Below the pieces are notes generated by a model. It was not told the DNA's origin. It ran no database searches and worked only from the letters and a program-made list of their open reading frames with translations. Below, in pieces: positions 24,889-34,011 of a stretch of DNA of 64,000 nucleotides. The stretch comes from Streptomyces sp. AP-93. Its GTDB lineage: Bacteria > Actinomycetota > Actinomycetes > Streptomycetales > Streptomycetaceae. The DNA lies in NCBI RefSeq assembly GCF_022808175.1, contig NZ_JALGBX010000009.1, positions 186,001 to 250,000 on the forward strand, in the 5' to 3' direction. Both the position numbers and the translations under genes were made by a program. Position 1 is the first letter of the stretch; each line of letters starts with the position of its first letter.

Positions 24889-25598
24889 CGCACCGACTCC
24901 TTCTCCTTGGCCGCGGCCGGCTCGCCCTGCGCGGGCAGCGAGGCGTACTCCTCGACGGTCTCCGCGACGGGCCCCTCCGGAGCTTCCGTGACGGGGCCCC
25001 CGTCACGCCGCCGGGCGGCCGTCGGCCGGGTCAGCAGCCACAGCCCGCCCAGCAGCCCGCCGGCGCACAGGCCGACCGCCCCGCTGAGGGCGGGGGACGC
25101 GGAGGCGGGCTCGCTGGGCGCGACGGCCTGGTTGAAGAGGAGCAGCTGCACGCCGGTGTTCTTGGCGGCCTGGTTGCTGCTCAGCGACAGGGCGTCGGCG
25201 ACGGCGTTGGCGATGTCGGCGGCCTCGCCGGCGCTCTTCGCGGTCCCGGTGATGGCGATCATCGGAGACTCGGGGGAGGTCTCGGCGCGGACCTGGGTCC
25301 GCAGCTTCGCCGCGCCGATGCCCGCGCGGGGCTGGGCGTACGCGAGGGTCGAACTGCTGGTGGCGATGCGGGCGTAGGCCTGGGCGAAGCCGAGGGCGGT
25401 GGCCGGCTCGGTGGTGTCGTCGGGGACCGCGACGACGTAACTGGTCGCGGCGTACTCGGGCGCCTTGAGCACCCCGTACGCCCCGCCGGCGGCGAGCCCC
25501 AGCAGCGCGGCGGCGGGCAGCGGCCACCACGCGGGCGGCGGCAGCAGCCGTACCCGGCGCCGGTGGGTGGACTTCTTCTGGTCGGCGGTGTCCGCCAT
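24885..25598 (-). CDS. Wzz/YveK-like polysaccharide co-polymerase (chain-length determinant)
   Basis: 237 residues with the typical layout: short basic N-terminus, membrane segment (WWPLPAAALLGLAAGGAYG), an extracytoplasmic loop of about 120 residues (YAATSYVVAVP, AETSPESPMIAITGTAKSA), a second membrane segment (SGAVGLCAGGLLGGLWLL), and a charged tail. It is shorter than enterobacterial Wzz and lacks the fused tyrosine kinase seen in some systems; no kinase of that type lies in the locus. It would set polymer length together with the polymerase at 29656-31122. Overlaps the acyltransferase by 4 bp. Confidence 0.85.
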   Translation of the reverse strand: MADTADQKKSTHRRRVRLLPPPAWWPLPAAALLGLAAGGAYGVLKAPEYAATSYVVAVPDDTTEPATALGFAQAYARIATSSSTLAYAQPRAGIGAAKLRTQVRAETSPESPMIAITGTAKSAGEAADIANAVADALSLSSNQAAKNTGVQLLLFNQAVAPSEPASASPALSGAVGLCAGGLLGGLWLLTRPTAARRRDGGPVTEAPEGPVAETVEEYASLPAQGEPAAAKEKESVR

Positions 25599-25666
25599 GT
25601 GCGTACCTCTTTCCTGGTGGACGGGTGCTTGCTTCGGGGCCCGGTGCGGACCCCTGCGGGCTCGGA

Positions 25667-27127
25667 TCAGCCGATGTCGCCACCGGCGGCGGGCACATCC
25701 CGGCCCCCTGTGGGCAAACTCAGCCCCTCCGGCGTTTGAGGAGCAGGGGTCCGGGGGCCGGCCCCCGGCAGCCGCGCCGCACGGTCCGAACCGGCCGGAC
25801 CCAGATCCAGACCGGCCGGGGCCAAATCCAGCCCCTCCGGCGTTTGAGGAGCAGGGGTCCGGGGACTGGTCCCCGGCAACGGCGCCGCACGGTCCGAACC
25901 GGCCGGGGCCGAACCCAGCCCCGCCGGCGTTTGAGGCGCGGGGGTCCGGGGGCCGGCCCCCGGCAGCGGCGCCGCACCCGAACCCCGGGACCCGGCCGCC
26001 GGAGCGGCCATCGCGAGGTCGTACACGTGTCGCAGCTGCGCCGCCGAACGGCCGATGTCGTAGCGCCGCACCACCCCGGGCGGCGGCAGCCGCCGGGCAC
26101 CGGCCTCCATGTGCCCCCGCAGCGCCGCGACGAGCTCCTCCGTGCCGGTGCCGATCCGCCGCGCCCCCGGCGCCTGCGCCGCCGGCAGGTCGTCGATCGC
26201 CGGGCAGGTGACGTGCAGCACGGGCAGCCCCGCCGCCAGCGCCTCGATCACCGCCAGTCCGAACGCCTCCTCCCGCGAAGGGGACACGAACACGTCCATC
26301 GCGGCGAGCAGCGCCGGGATCCCCGGGGTCCGCCCGTCGGCGGAATCGCCCAGCGGATCCCGCTCGCCCAGCAGGTGGATCCGGCTCTGCGCCCCCAGCT
26401 CGGCGGCGAGCCGGCGCAGCGCCGCCCGCTCCGGCCCGTCCCCGGCGAGCAGCAGGTGCGCGCCGGGCAGCGCCGCCACCGCCCGTACCAGGACGTCGAA
26501 CCGCTTCCCCGGCACCAGCCGGCCGACGCCGCCGACCACGAAGGCCCGCTCGGGCAGCCCGGTCCGGGCCCGGGTGGCCCGCCGTACGCCCTCGTCGAAT
26601 CGGAACCGCACGGCTTCGATCCCGTTCGGCACCACGTGCACCCGCCCGGCCGGCACCCCCCAGGCCTCCAGGCGGGCCGCCACGGTGTCCGATACGGCCA
26701 CGGTCGCGGCTCCCAGCCGCTCGCTCGCCAGGTACAGGGCGCGTACCCCGCCCGACAGCGGCCGGCCCTCGATCTCGCCCGCTCCCAGGGAGTGTTCGGT
26801 CGCCACGCTCACCCGTACGCCCGCGAGGCGGGCCGCGAGGCGCCCGTACACGCAGGCCCGGTACAGGTGCGTGTGGACCAGGTCGTAGCGGCCCCGCCGG
26901 ATGAACTTGGCCAGCCTCGGCACCGCCCCCAGGTCGCGGTTGCCGCGCATCCCGAGGTGGACCACCCGGACGCCGTCCGCGCGCAGCCCGTCCGCGACTT
27001 GCCCGGGGTTGGTCAGCGTCAGGACGTCGCAGTGCATCGGCATGTGCCGCAGCAGCAGCCGCAGTTGCTGCTCGGCGCCGCCGACGCCGAGTCCCGTGAT
27101 GACGTGCAGCACCTTCCCGGGGCTCAC
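25667..27127 (-). CDS. GT4-family glycosyltransferase with repeat-derived C-terminal tail
   Basis: 486 residues from a GTG that overlaps the deacetylase stop. Residues about 5-385 are a GT-B fold GT4 enzyme: VLHVITGLGVGGAEQQLRLL, LVHTHLYRACVYGRL, VGGVGRLVPGKRFDVLVRAV, and the donor-site region VFVSPSREEAFGLAVIEALA. It should transfer a sugar from a nucleotide donor to the lipid-linked repeat unit. From about residue 388 the protein is three related blocks (PLPGAGPRTPAPQTPAGL and variants) that are translated copies of the intergenic GTTTGAGG repeat, so the tail is probably an acquired extension without catalytic role. Confidence 0.9.
   Translation of the reverse strand: MSPGKVLHVITGLGVGGAEQQLRLLLRHMPMHCDVLTLTNPGQVADGLRADGVRVVHLGMRGNRDLGAVPRLAKFIRRGRYDLVHTHLYRACVYGRLAARLAGVRVSVATEHSLGAGEIEGRPLSGGVRALYLASERLGAATVAVSDTVAARLEAWGVPAGRVHVVPNGIEAVRFRFDEGVRRATRARTGLPERAFVVGGVGRLVPGKRFDVLVRAVAALPGAHLLLAGDGPERAALRRLAAELGAQSRIHLLGERDPLGDSADGRTPGIPALLAAMDVFVSPSREEAFGLAVIEALAAGLPVLHVTCPAIDDLPAAQAPGARRIGTGTEELVAALRGHMEAGARRLPPPGVVRRYDIGRSAAQLRHVYDLAMAAPAAGSRGSGAAPLPGAGPRTPAPQTPAGLGSAPAGSDRAAPLPGTSPRTPAPQTPEGLDLAPAGLDLGPAGSDRAARLPGAGPRTPAPQTPEGLSLPTGGRDVPAAGGDIG
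25721..25978. repeat. Three copies of the dispersed GTTTGAGG repeat within coding sequence
   Basis: Copies start at about 25721, 25829 and 25916, each beginning CAGCCCC(T/G)CCGGCGTTTGA and ending GGCGCCGCAC. The offsets are 108 and 87 bp, both multiples of three, so the frame of the glycosyltransferase runs through all three. Confidence 0.85.
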
Positions 27128-27900
27128 AGGTGCACCGCCCGCCGCAGCTCGCGCACCTGGTGGCGCACCTGCTTGATGCGCAGGCGCGGGCCGCCGTCGG
27201 CCTGGCTGATGTGGGTACGGGGCATCGCGTGGGGTCCGGCGAGGCGGCCGGGGTCGATGGCGCAGGCGTAGCCGTATCCGGCGGCCCGGGTCGCGGCGAC
27301 GACCCGCGCGTCGAGGTGCCCGTACGGGTAGCAGAATCCGGCGGGCAGCGTCCCGGTCAGCTCCCGGATCAGCTCGCGGCTGCCGCGCAGCTCCTGCTGC
27401 AGTACGTCGTCGGGGGCCGCGGTGAGGTCCTGGTGGAGCAGCCCGTGCGAGCCGATCTCCTGTCCGGCGGCGGCGACTTCGCGGATGCCCTCGGCGGTGA
27501 GGAGGGGCTTGCGCGGGCCCAGCGGGTCCCAGACGTTGTCGACGCCGAGCCGCCCGGGCAGCACGAAGAGGGTGGCGGTGCTGCCGTGGCGGAGCAGCAG
27601 CGGCAGTGCGCGGGTCAGGAAGTCGGTGTAGCCGTCGTCGAAGGTCAGCCCGACCAGCCCGGCGTCCCGCCCGGCGGCGCGGGCGCGCAGCAGCTCGCCG
27701 ACGGACACCCCGCGCAGTCCCCGGGAGCGCAGCCACAGCAGCTGGGCCTCCAGCGCGTGCGGGGTGACGGTGATGCCGTACGGGTCCTCCGCGGGATCGG
27801 TGAACTCGGCGACGGAGTGGTACATCAGGACCCACGGCGAGCCGGTGCGGCGGGCGGAGGCCGCCGCGGCGGGCGGCGCCGTGTCGGTGTCAGCGGACAT
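27124..27900 (-). CDS. Polysaccharide deacetylase (NodB/CE4 family)
   Basis: 258 residues. CE4 motifs are present: VLMYHSV at the N-terminus, metal/catalytic LTFDDGYTDF (about residue 98), the histidine motif SHGLLHQDL and FCYPYGHLD. Such enzymes remove N- or O-acetyl groups from polysaccharide or precursor. No signal peptide is visible, so it may act on the cytoplasmic side on lipid-linked sugars, unlike secreted chitin deacetylases. The ATG at 27900 lies inside the flippase gene (11-bp overlap), and its stop overlaps the downstream glycosyltransferase start by 4 bp. Confidence 0.9.
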   Translation of the reverse strand: MSADTDTAPPAAAASARRTGSPWVLMYHSVAEFTDPAEDPYGITVTPHALEAQLLWLRSRGLRGVSVGELLRARAAGRDAGLVGLTFDDGYTDFLTRALPLLLRHGSTATLFVLPGRLGVDNVWDPLGPRKPLLTAEGIREVAAAGQEIGSHGLLHQDLTAAPDDVLQQELRGSRELIRELTGTLPAGFCYPYGHLDARVVAATRAAGYGYACAIDPGRLAGPHAMPRTHISQADGGPRLRIKQVRHQVRELRRAVHL

Positions 27901-29659
27901 TGCGGAACCTCTGGGTGAGCTGGGAGGTGAGGTGAGCGGTGAGCTGGGCGAGCTGACCGGGCAGGGCGGTGACCTCCAGGGCCCGTATGGCCATGCCGGT
28001 GGCTCCGAACATGGCCGGGACCAGCAGGCAGCCGAGGGCGGCACTGACCAGCGGGTCGGGGATCATCGGCCCGGCGATCCAGCCGGTGGCGCAGGCGGCG
28101 AGGGCCGCGACGGAGAGCCGGCCGATGCTGACGGCGACCCGGCGGACCTGGATGGCGATGATCCGCGAGCCGAGACCGGTGAGGAGCAGCACGGCGGTGG
28201 TGGAGATGCCCGCGGCGTTGGCGGCGGCGATCCCGTAGGTGCCCCACCAGCCGACGGCGAAGGCTCCGGCGACGATGTTGACGAGGAGTCCGGCGCCCAT
28301 GGCGAGGGCGGGGAACCAGGTGGGCCGGGCGGTGGAGAAGAAGGGTCGTGAGAGCGCCCCGACGAGACAGTGGCCCAGCAGGCCGAGGCCGTAGACCCGC
28401 ATGACGGAGGCGGTGGCCTCGGTGTCGGCGTGGGTGAACGCCCCGCGTTCGAAGAGGACTTGGATGATCTGGGGGGCGTACCCGATGACGAGCGCGGTGC
28501 CCATGAGCACGGCGAGCGAGGCGAGCGCGAGGTCCCGCTCGACCCGCCGGCGGGCCTTGTCCCGCTCCCCGCCGGCCATGGCCTGGGCGACGACGGGGAA
28601 GGTGACGGTGCAGATCATCAGGGAGAGCACCATCGGCATCTGCGCGACTTTTTGGGCGTAGTTGAGGTGCGAGATGGCGCCGGGCGGCAGTCCGGCGGCG
28701 AGGAACCGCTCGACCAGCACCTGGGACTGGCGGAACACGGCGAAGAAGATGACCGGGGCGATGACCCCGAAGGCGATCAGCGTCGGCCGGTCGCGGTCGC
28801 GCTGACTGCGCGGGGCGCCCTTGGCGCGGGGCGGCCCGAAGCCCACGTTGCGGATGAAGGCGGGCAGTTGGACCAGAGCCATCAGCACTCCGCCGACGGC
28901 GACGCCCGCGGCGGCGGCGCGCACCCCCCACAGGGCGTGCAGGGCGACCATGGTCCCGATGATGCCGACGTTGTACGACACGTAGATGGCGGCGGGCGGC
29001 ACGAAGGAGCGGTGCGCTCTGAGGGCGGCGCTGAAGTAGCCGGCGACTCCGAAGGACAGCACGGTCAGGGCGGTCCACCGGGTGCATTCGACGGCGAGCC
29101 CGGGGTCGGGCAGCCCCGGCGCGAGCACGCCCACGACGAGCGGCGCGGCGACGATGAGCACGGAGGCCACGGCGGCCAGGAGCACCAGCAGCCGCGGCAG
29201 CGTGGCCCCCACGAGGAGGCGTACGGGATCCTGCGCGCGGGCTTCCTGCCGGGTGAGCCCGGCCCTGCTGGAGGCCCGGCGGGCCAGGGCGTAGCTGAAC
29301 GCGGGCACCATCAGCAGGGCCATGGCGTCCTCGATGAGCAGCGTCGAGGCCATCTCGGGGACGGTCCACGCGATGAGGAAGGCGTCGCTGTCGTGCCCGG
29401 CTCCGAAGAGGTGCGCGATGGTCTGGTCGCGGACCAGCCCGAACACCGCCCCGGCGGCCGTGAGCCCGGCGGTGACGGCGGCGGCCTTGGCGAGCGCGCC
29501 CCCGCTCCCCGGGCGGGCCCCGTCGCCCGGAGCCGACCCGTCGGCGCCCCGCCGTCCGGGGGCCGCGGGCGGGTCGGGCAGGTGCGGCGGACGGCCCGCA
29601 GCCGCGGCGACCTCGGTCGCCGCGGCTGCGGGCCGCCGCCAGGGCGTCGTGTCCGTCAC
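27890..29659 (-). CDS. MurJ/MviN-type lipid-linked oligosaccharide flippase
   Basis: 589 residues. After a 55-residue Pro/Ala-rich hydrophilic start come about 14 membrane segments of the MOP superfamily. MviN/MurJ features include VFGLVRDQTIAHLFGAG, the loop SHLNYAQKVAQMPM and IIQVLFERGAFTHADTEAT. Essential MurJ flips lipid II, but in a polysaccharide locus between polymerase and deacetylase genes this copy more likely moves the locus's own undecaprenyl-linked unit. It overlaps the polymerase stop by 4 bp. The alternative, that it is the housekeeping MurJ, is less likely because of position. Confidence 0.88.
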   Translation of the reverse strand: MTDTTPWRRPAAAATEVAAAAGRPPHLPDPPAAPGRRGADGSAPGDGARPGSGGALAKAAAVTAGLTAAGAVFGLVRDQTIAHLFGAGHDSDAFLIAWTVPEMASTLLIEDAMALLMVPAFSYALARRASSRAGLTRQEARAQDPVRLLVGATLPRLLVLLAAVASVLIVAAPLVVGVLAPGLPDPGLAVECTRWTALTVLSFGVAGYFSAALRAHRSFVPPAAIYVSYNVGIIGTMVALHALWGVRAAAAGVAVGGVLMALVQLPAFIRNVGFGPPRAKGAPRSQRDRDRPTLIAFGVIAPVIFFAVFRQSQVLVERFLAAGLPPGAISHLNYAQKVAQMPMVLSLMICTVTFPVVAQAMAGGERDKARRRVERDLALASLAVLMGTALVIGYAPQIIQVLFERGAFTHADTEATASVMRVYGLGLLGHCLVGALSRPFFSTARPTWFPALAMGAGLLVNIVAGAFAVGWWGTYGIAAANAAGISTTAVLLLTGLGSRIIAIQVRRVAVSIGRLSVAALAACATGWIAGPMIPDPLVSAALGCLLVPAMFGATGMAIRALEVTALPGQLAQLTAHLTSQLTQRFRNVR

Positions 29660-31122
29660 CGGCCGGCCGCACCCTCAGGGACCGCGGCCCGGGCAGGCGC
29701 GCCCGGCCCGCGCCCGGAGGCGGCCGCGGCGGCCCGGACCCGGCCCCGTCCACGGACACCGCGGCCGCGACCGCGACCGCGACCGCCTGAGGCGACCTCG
29801 CCCGTCCCGCCCCCGGAGGGCAGCGCCCACCAGGCCGCCAAGCCGATGATCACTCCGGTCAGGACGGTCGACGGGCCCCCGATGTCCGCGTAGAGGAAGT
29901 CGGTGAGCTGCCACACGAGCAGGCCGGTCGCGACCAGTCCGCAGTCCCGCACCGAGGAGGCTCCGGACAGGCACCGCCGCAGGCCCGCCACCAGGAGGGC
30001 CAGCCAGCCGCCCGCCAGGGCGATCAGCCCGATCAGCCCCTGCTCGCTCAGCACCAGCAGGTACATGTTGTGCGGGGACAGCAGCGGCTGGCGGATGTAC
30101 CCCTGGCCCGCGCCCGCGGTGTCGCTGCCGGAGGACAGCGCCAGCCCGGAGTGCGAGTCCCGGTTGGCCGGGAAGCCCTTCAGCCCCACCCCCACCGCCG
30201 GCCGCTCGCGCCACATCGACCCGGCCGCGGCCCACATCGTGTAGCGGTCGGTCACCGACTGGTCGGGGGCGTCGGAGACCTGCGTGATCGAGGTCAGCCG
30301 CTCCGCGACCATCGCCGAGCCGACGCCGAAGCCGCCCACGAGCACCACCCCGGCGGCGGCCAGCGCGAGGAGCACCTTCAGGGCCCGCCGGATCCCGGCC
30401 AGGGCCATCACCAGACCGGCGGCGGCGAAGGTCGCGATCCAGGCGCCGCGGCTGAAGGACAGCACCAGCGGGAGCACCAGGATCAGCGCCGCCGCGCCCG
30501 AGGCCCGCCGGACCCGCGCCGGCAGCCCCGGCGCGAGCGCGCCGGCCGTCGCGACGACCAGGCCGTAGGCCACGACCGTGGCCATGCCCATGACGTCTCC
30601 GGGTCCGAAGGTGCCCACGGCGCGGATGTCCTCGCCCTGGTACGAGGCCCCGGTGTGGGTGGCGAACTGCACCACGCCCACCGCGCCCTGGACCAGCGCC
30701 AGCACCACGAAGCACGCCGCGGCCAGCCGGAACTCCGAGGCGCTGCGCACCAGTAGCACGATCGCCGCCGGGACCAGCACGAACACCTGGAGGTAGCGCA
30801 CGAAGCCGGGCAGGGCCGCGTACGGGTCCCCCGCGGTCACCGTCGAGACGGCGAGCCCGACGGCCGGCAGGCCGAGGACGAACACGCCCAGCGGGCTCAG
30901 CGGCCGGACCCTGCCCCGCAGGGCCTGGATACCGCAGACGAACACGAGCAGCAGCGAGGCGGCGTCGGCCGGACCGACCTTCCCCGAGGCGGTGGCGTCA
31001 CCCGCCGGCACGGGGACCAGCAGGGCCAGTACGGTCGCGGCGAGCGGCAGCAGCGGCCAGTGCCGGCGCAGCAGATCGGCGGTGTCCGGGCGGGCCCAGG
31101 ACGTCGGTGCGGCAAGGCTCAT
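29656..31122 (-). CDS. O-antigen ligase/polymerase-like membrane protein (Wzy_C family)
   Basis: 488 residues, about 11 membrane segments. The Wzy_C/WaaL signature region is a large outside loop (residues about 275-360) with TSITQVSDAPDQSVTDRYTM and GVGLKGFPANRDSH, then SPHNMYLLVLSEQGLIGLIA, which contains the conserved HN. It should join repeat units or ligate the polymer outside the membrane. The last 50 residues are an Arg/Gly/Ala-rich cytoplasmic tail. Three bases separate it from the phosphoglycosyltransferase upstream and it overlaps the flippase by 4 bp. Confidence 0.88.
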   Translation of the reverse strand: MSLAAPTSWARPDTADLLRRHWPLLPLAATVLALLVPVPAGDATASGKVGPADAASLLLVFVCGIQALRGRVRPLSPLGVFVLGLPAVGLAVSTVTAGDPYAALPGFVRYLQVFVLVPAAIVLLVRSASEFRLAAACFVVLALVQGAVGVVQFATHTGASYQGEDIRAVGTFGPGDVMGMATVVAYGLVVATAGALAPGLPARVRRASGAAALILVLPLVLSFSRGAWIATFAAAGLVMALAGIRRALKVLLALAAAGVVLVGGFGVGSAMVAERLTSITQVSDAPDQSVTDRYTMWAAAGSMWRERPAVGVGLKGFPANRDSHSGLALSSGSDTAGAGQGYIRQPLLSPHNMYLLVLSEQGLIGLIALAGGWLALLVAGLRRCLSGASSVRDCGLVATGLLVWQLTDFLYADIGGPSTVLTGVIIGLAAWWALPSGGGTGEVASGGRGRGRGRGVRGRGRVRAAAAASGRGPGAPARAAVPEGAAGR

Positions 31123-31125
31123 GCT

Positions 31126-32739
31126 TTAGCTGCCCCCCAGCCGGAAGCGGAAGAAGGAGGCCGCGGTGCGGGCCAGGATCCACAGGTCCTGCCACAGCGA
31201 CCAGGTGTCGATGTAGTGGTTGTCGAAGCGGGCCCGGTCCTCGATGGAGGTGTCCCCGCGCAGCCCGTTGATCTGGGCGAGGCCGGTGATGCCGACCGGC
31301 ATCCGGTGCCGGGCCTCGTACCCGGGGTGCACGCTGCTGAACTTGGCCACGAAGAAGGGCCGTTCGGGACGCGGACCGACCAGGCTCATGTCACCCCGGA
31401 CCACGTTCCACAGCTGCGGCAGCTCGTCCAGCGAGGACTTGCGCAGGAAGGAGCCGATGGGGCTCATCCGGCAGTCGCCGGCCACCGTCCAGCGGGTGGC
31501 GGACTCGTGCGCGTCGGCGCGCAGCGTGCGGAACTTCAGCAGGGTGAAGGGGCGTCCGTACAGGCCGACACGCTCCTGCCGGAAGATCACCCCCGGCCCG
31601 TCGGAAATCCGTACGGCGAACGCGCAGGCGCCCATCACGGGCGCAGCGGCGAGCAGCGCGATCGCGGCGAGCGAGGAGTCGATGACCCGCTTCGCGTACC
31701 GCTCGGCCAGCCGCGCCGGGCGGGGCAGCAGCGGCTGCACGGCGTAGCCCCAGAGCTGGTCCGCGGGCTGCGCGACGCGCATCCCGGTGACCTTGGCGGT
31801 GCCCGCCGGGTCGGCGAGCCAGAGCCGGCAGCCGTGGTCGTGGAAGAGCCGGACCAGGGAGGCGGTGCGTTCGTCGGCCTCGGGCGGGCGGGTGAAGACG
31901 GCGTGCCGGACGGAGTTCTGGATGACGGCCCGCCGGATGTCCTCGTGGGTGGCCAGTACGGGCACTCCCGCCGCCCCCTCCCCCTCGGGCCCGGTGTCCG
32001 CGAGCCCCACGGGGCGCAGTCCGTACTCGGGGCGCCCGTGCAGGGCGGCGGCGACCGCGCTCGCCCCGGCGCCGGGTCCCACGACCAGGGCGGAGGCGGG
32101 GCGGCGGGCGCGGGTGCGGCGGCGGAACTGGTTGACGGCTCCGCGCCCCGCGCAGGCCAGTACGACCTGGACGCAGACGGCGCCGAGCAGCGCGCTCCAG
32201 CCCAGGGCGTCGCCCGGGGCGGCGGCGGCCAGCACGGCGGCGGCCGCGCACCACAGCGCGGCGGCCCGCCCGGCGAGCGCGGGCAGTTCGAGGAGCGCGG
32301 AGGGGGCGAGCCGCGGCCGGTACAGCCCGGCCTGCGCGTGCAGCGCGACCAGGGCCAGGGCGAGGGGAGCGGCCGCACCGAGGGGCAGCTCCGCTCCGGG
32401 CAGGGCCGCCACGGTCGCCGCGGCGGCGAACGCGTCGGCGGCCAGCAGCGGGGCGATCCCGTCCCGGCGACGCACCCGCCTCGGCCGTACGGTGGCCCGG
32501 GCGCGGTCGGCCTTGGGTCCGCGCGGGGGGTGGATGGCGGTCACGGAACGACGGACGGCGGTGACGCCGACGCCGACGCCGACGGCGGTGCCGGTGGCCG
32601 TACTGGTGGCCGCGCTGGTGGCCGTGCTGGTCGCGCCGGCGCCGCCGGTGGTGGTCGTGCCGGTGATGCCGGTGATGCCGTCGGCGGGCCCCGTACCGCC
32701 CTGCCCGGTGTGCCGGGCGGGTGCACTGTCCATCGTCAT
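31126..32739 (-). CDS. Polyprenyl-phosphate sugar phosphotransferase (WcaJ/WbaP type)
   Basis: 537 residues. A Thr/Ala/Gly-rich N-terminus is followed by four membrane segments (about 95-200), a CoA-binding-like domain (SALVVGPGAGASAVAAAL), a fifth hydrophobic segment, and the C-terminal bacterial sugar transferase domain: KRVIDSSLAAIALL, FRQERVGLYGRPFTLLKFRT, LRKSSLDELPQLWNVVRGDM and SLVGPRPERP. It starts the unit by putting sugar-1-phosphate onto undecaprenyl phosphate. The start is the ATG at 32739, overlapping the upstream glycosyltransferase stop; the longer frame to 33489 is a shadow. Confidence 0.92.
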   Translation of the reverse strand: MTMDSAPARHTGQGGTGPADGITGITGTTTTGGAGATSTATSAATSTATGTAVGVGVGVTAVRRSVTAIHPPRGPKADRARATVRPRRVRRRDGIAPLLAADAFAAAATVAALPGAELPLGAAAPLALALVALHAQAGLYRPRLAPSALLELPALAGRAAALWCAAAAVLAAAAPGDALGWSALLGAVCVQVVLACAGRGAVNQFRRRTRARRPASALVVGPGAGASAVAAALHGRPEYGLRPVGLADTGPEGEGAAGVPVLATHEDIRRAVIQNSVRHAVFTRPPEADERTASLVRLFHDHGCRLWLADPAGTAKVTGMRVAQPADQLWGYAVQPLLPRPARLAERYAKRVIDSSLAAIALLAAAPVMGACAFAVRISDGPGVIFRQERVGLYGRPFTLLKFRTLRADAHESATRWTVAGDCRMSPIGSFLRKSSLDELPQLWNVVRGDMSLVGPRPERPFFVAKFSSVHPGYEARHRMPVGITGLAQINGLRGDTSIEDRARFDNHYIDTWSLWQDLWILARTAASFFRFRLGGS

Positions 32740-33992
32740 CGACTGATGCGCTCCTGGTTCAAGGGCCGGGGCCTGCCCAGCAGTTCGTGATACAGACCGG
32801 TGACCGCGTCCGTGGTGCGCCGCACGTCGAATTCCATCCGCGCGTGCCGCTCGGCCTGCTCCCCGAGTCCGGCGAGCAGCCGTGGCTCGGCGAGCAGCCC
32901 GCCCAGGGCCTTGGCCAGCGCCGCCGGGTCCTCCGGTTCCACCAGGCACAGCCGTCCCTGGCCGGGCGGGAGGCTCTCCCTGGCACCGCTGACGTCGGAG
33001 ACCAGAACCGGGCGGCCACAGGCCATCGCTTCGAGCGGGGCGAGCGCCATGCCTTCCCACCGCGACGGCAGTACAACGAGATCGGCGGCCCGAAGCCACG
33101 GCCGGATGTCGAAGGCGGCCCCCGCGAAGTGGACCGAGGGCGGGGCGCCCCGGCGCAGCCGTTCCATGTCGGGGCCGTCCCCGACGAGCACGAGACGGGC
33201 CCCGGGAACGGTTCCGAGCAGCTCCGGCCAGGCACGCAGCAGGACGTCCTGCCCCTTCTGCTGGCAGAGCCGGCCGACGCAGACCGCGAGCGGCCCGTCG
33301 CCCTGGAAGGCGGCGGGCAGCGGAAGTTCGGCGCGTGCGCGGGCCTTGTCCTGGACGGGGTCCGCGCCGCCGGGGCGGAAGTGGGCGAGGTCGACGCCGT
33401 TGCGGATCACCGACCAGCGGGCGGCGATCCCCTCGGACTCGCCGGTGCTGCGTTCGGCCTCGCTGACGCAGAGCACCCGGTCGGCCCAACGGGCCCCGAA
33501 GCGCTCCCAGCGCAGCGCGAGCGCGGCGGTGGCCCCGCCGACGGCGTCGAAGGACCAGGCGTGCGGCTGGAAGACGGTCGGGACGGCCCCGCGCACGGCG
33601 AGCCGCCCGGCGAGTCCGGCCTTGGCGCTATGGGCGTGCAGGATGTCGGGCCGGACCCGGCCGATCAGGCGGCGCGCGCCGAGCACTTCGGCGGCCAGTC
33701 CCGGTCCGGGAGCCCGCCCGGCACGCCAGGTGAGCACCTCGGCCCCGGCCTCGCGGGCGGCGTCCGCGAGCTGTCCGCCGCGCGGGCAGCCGACGTAGGT
33801 CCGCAGGCCGGCCGCGGACTGGGCGCGTACCAGGTCGACGACGACGCGGGCGACCCCGCCCTCGACCGGCTGGACGAGGTGGAGGACGACCGGAGGCCGG
33901 GGAGGGGAGGAAGGAGCAGAGGGAGAGGGAGAGGGAGAAGGAGAAGGAGAGGGAGAGGGAGAAGGAGAGGGAGAAGGCGGCTGTGTCGGCAC
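32736..33992 (-). CDS. GT4-family glycosyltransferase with N-terminal Ser-Pro repeat
   Basis: 418 residues. A disordered (SP)n stretch (about residues 6-27) precedes a GT-B fold: VVLHLVQPVEGGVARVVVDL, DILHAHSAKAGLAGRLAVRG, PLAVCVGRLCQQKGQDVLL and LVVLPSRWEGMALAPLEAM. It probably adds the second sugar after the phosphotransferase whose gene it overlaps by 4 bp. The (SP)n tract comes from a hexanucleotide repeat and is likely variable between strains. Start: GTG at 33992 with AGGAGACC 8 nt upstream; the frame extends to 34046 inside the preceding gene without a better start. Confidence 0.88.
   Translation of the reverse strand: MPTQPPSPSPSPSPSPSPSPSPSPSAPSSPPRPPVVLHLVQPVEGGVARVVVDLVRAQSAAGLRTYVGCPRGGQLADAAREAGAEVLTWRAGRAPGPGLAAEVLGARRLIGRVRPDILHAHSAKAGLAGRLAVRGAVPTVFQPHAWSFDAVGGATAALALRWERFGARWADRVLCVSEAERSTGESEGIAARWSVIRNGVDLAHFRPGGADPVQDKARARAELPLPAAFQGDGPLAVCVGRLCQQKGQDVLLRAWPELLGTVPGARLVLVGDGPDMERLRRGAPPSVHFAGAAFDIRPWLRAADLVVLPSRWEGMALAPLEAMACGRPVLVSDVSGARESLPPGQGRLCLVEPEDPAALAKALGGLLAEPRLLAGLGEQAERHARMEFDVRRTTDAVTGLYHELLGRPRPLNQERISR
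33910..33978. repeat. Hexanucleotide repeat (GAGGGA/GAAGGA)
   Basis: About eleven six-base units of GAGGGA or GAAGGA type, encoding alternating Ser-Pro at the start of a glycosyltransferase. Length changes would keep frame. Confidence 0.85.
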
Positions 33993-34011
33993 GTGGAGTG
34001 GTCTCCTGCGT

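Noticed and set aside
21973..25377. An 1134-codon plus-strand frame
   Set aside because: Overlaps the hydrolase in a wrong frame and runs antisense to the acyltransferase and Wzz-like genes; composition is Arg/Pro/Gly noise.
27890..29659. Housekeeping murJ
   Set aside because: Position inside a polysaccharide operon argues for a dedicated flippase; the essential murJ is usually near the origin-proximal parA/trx genes.
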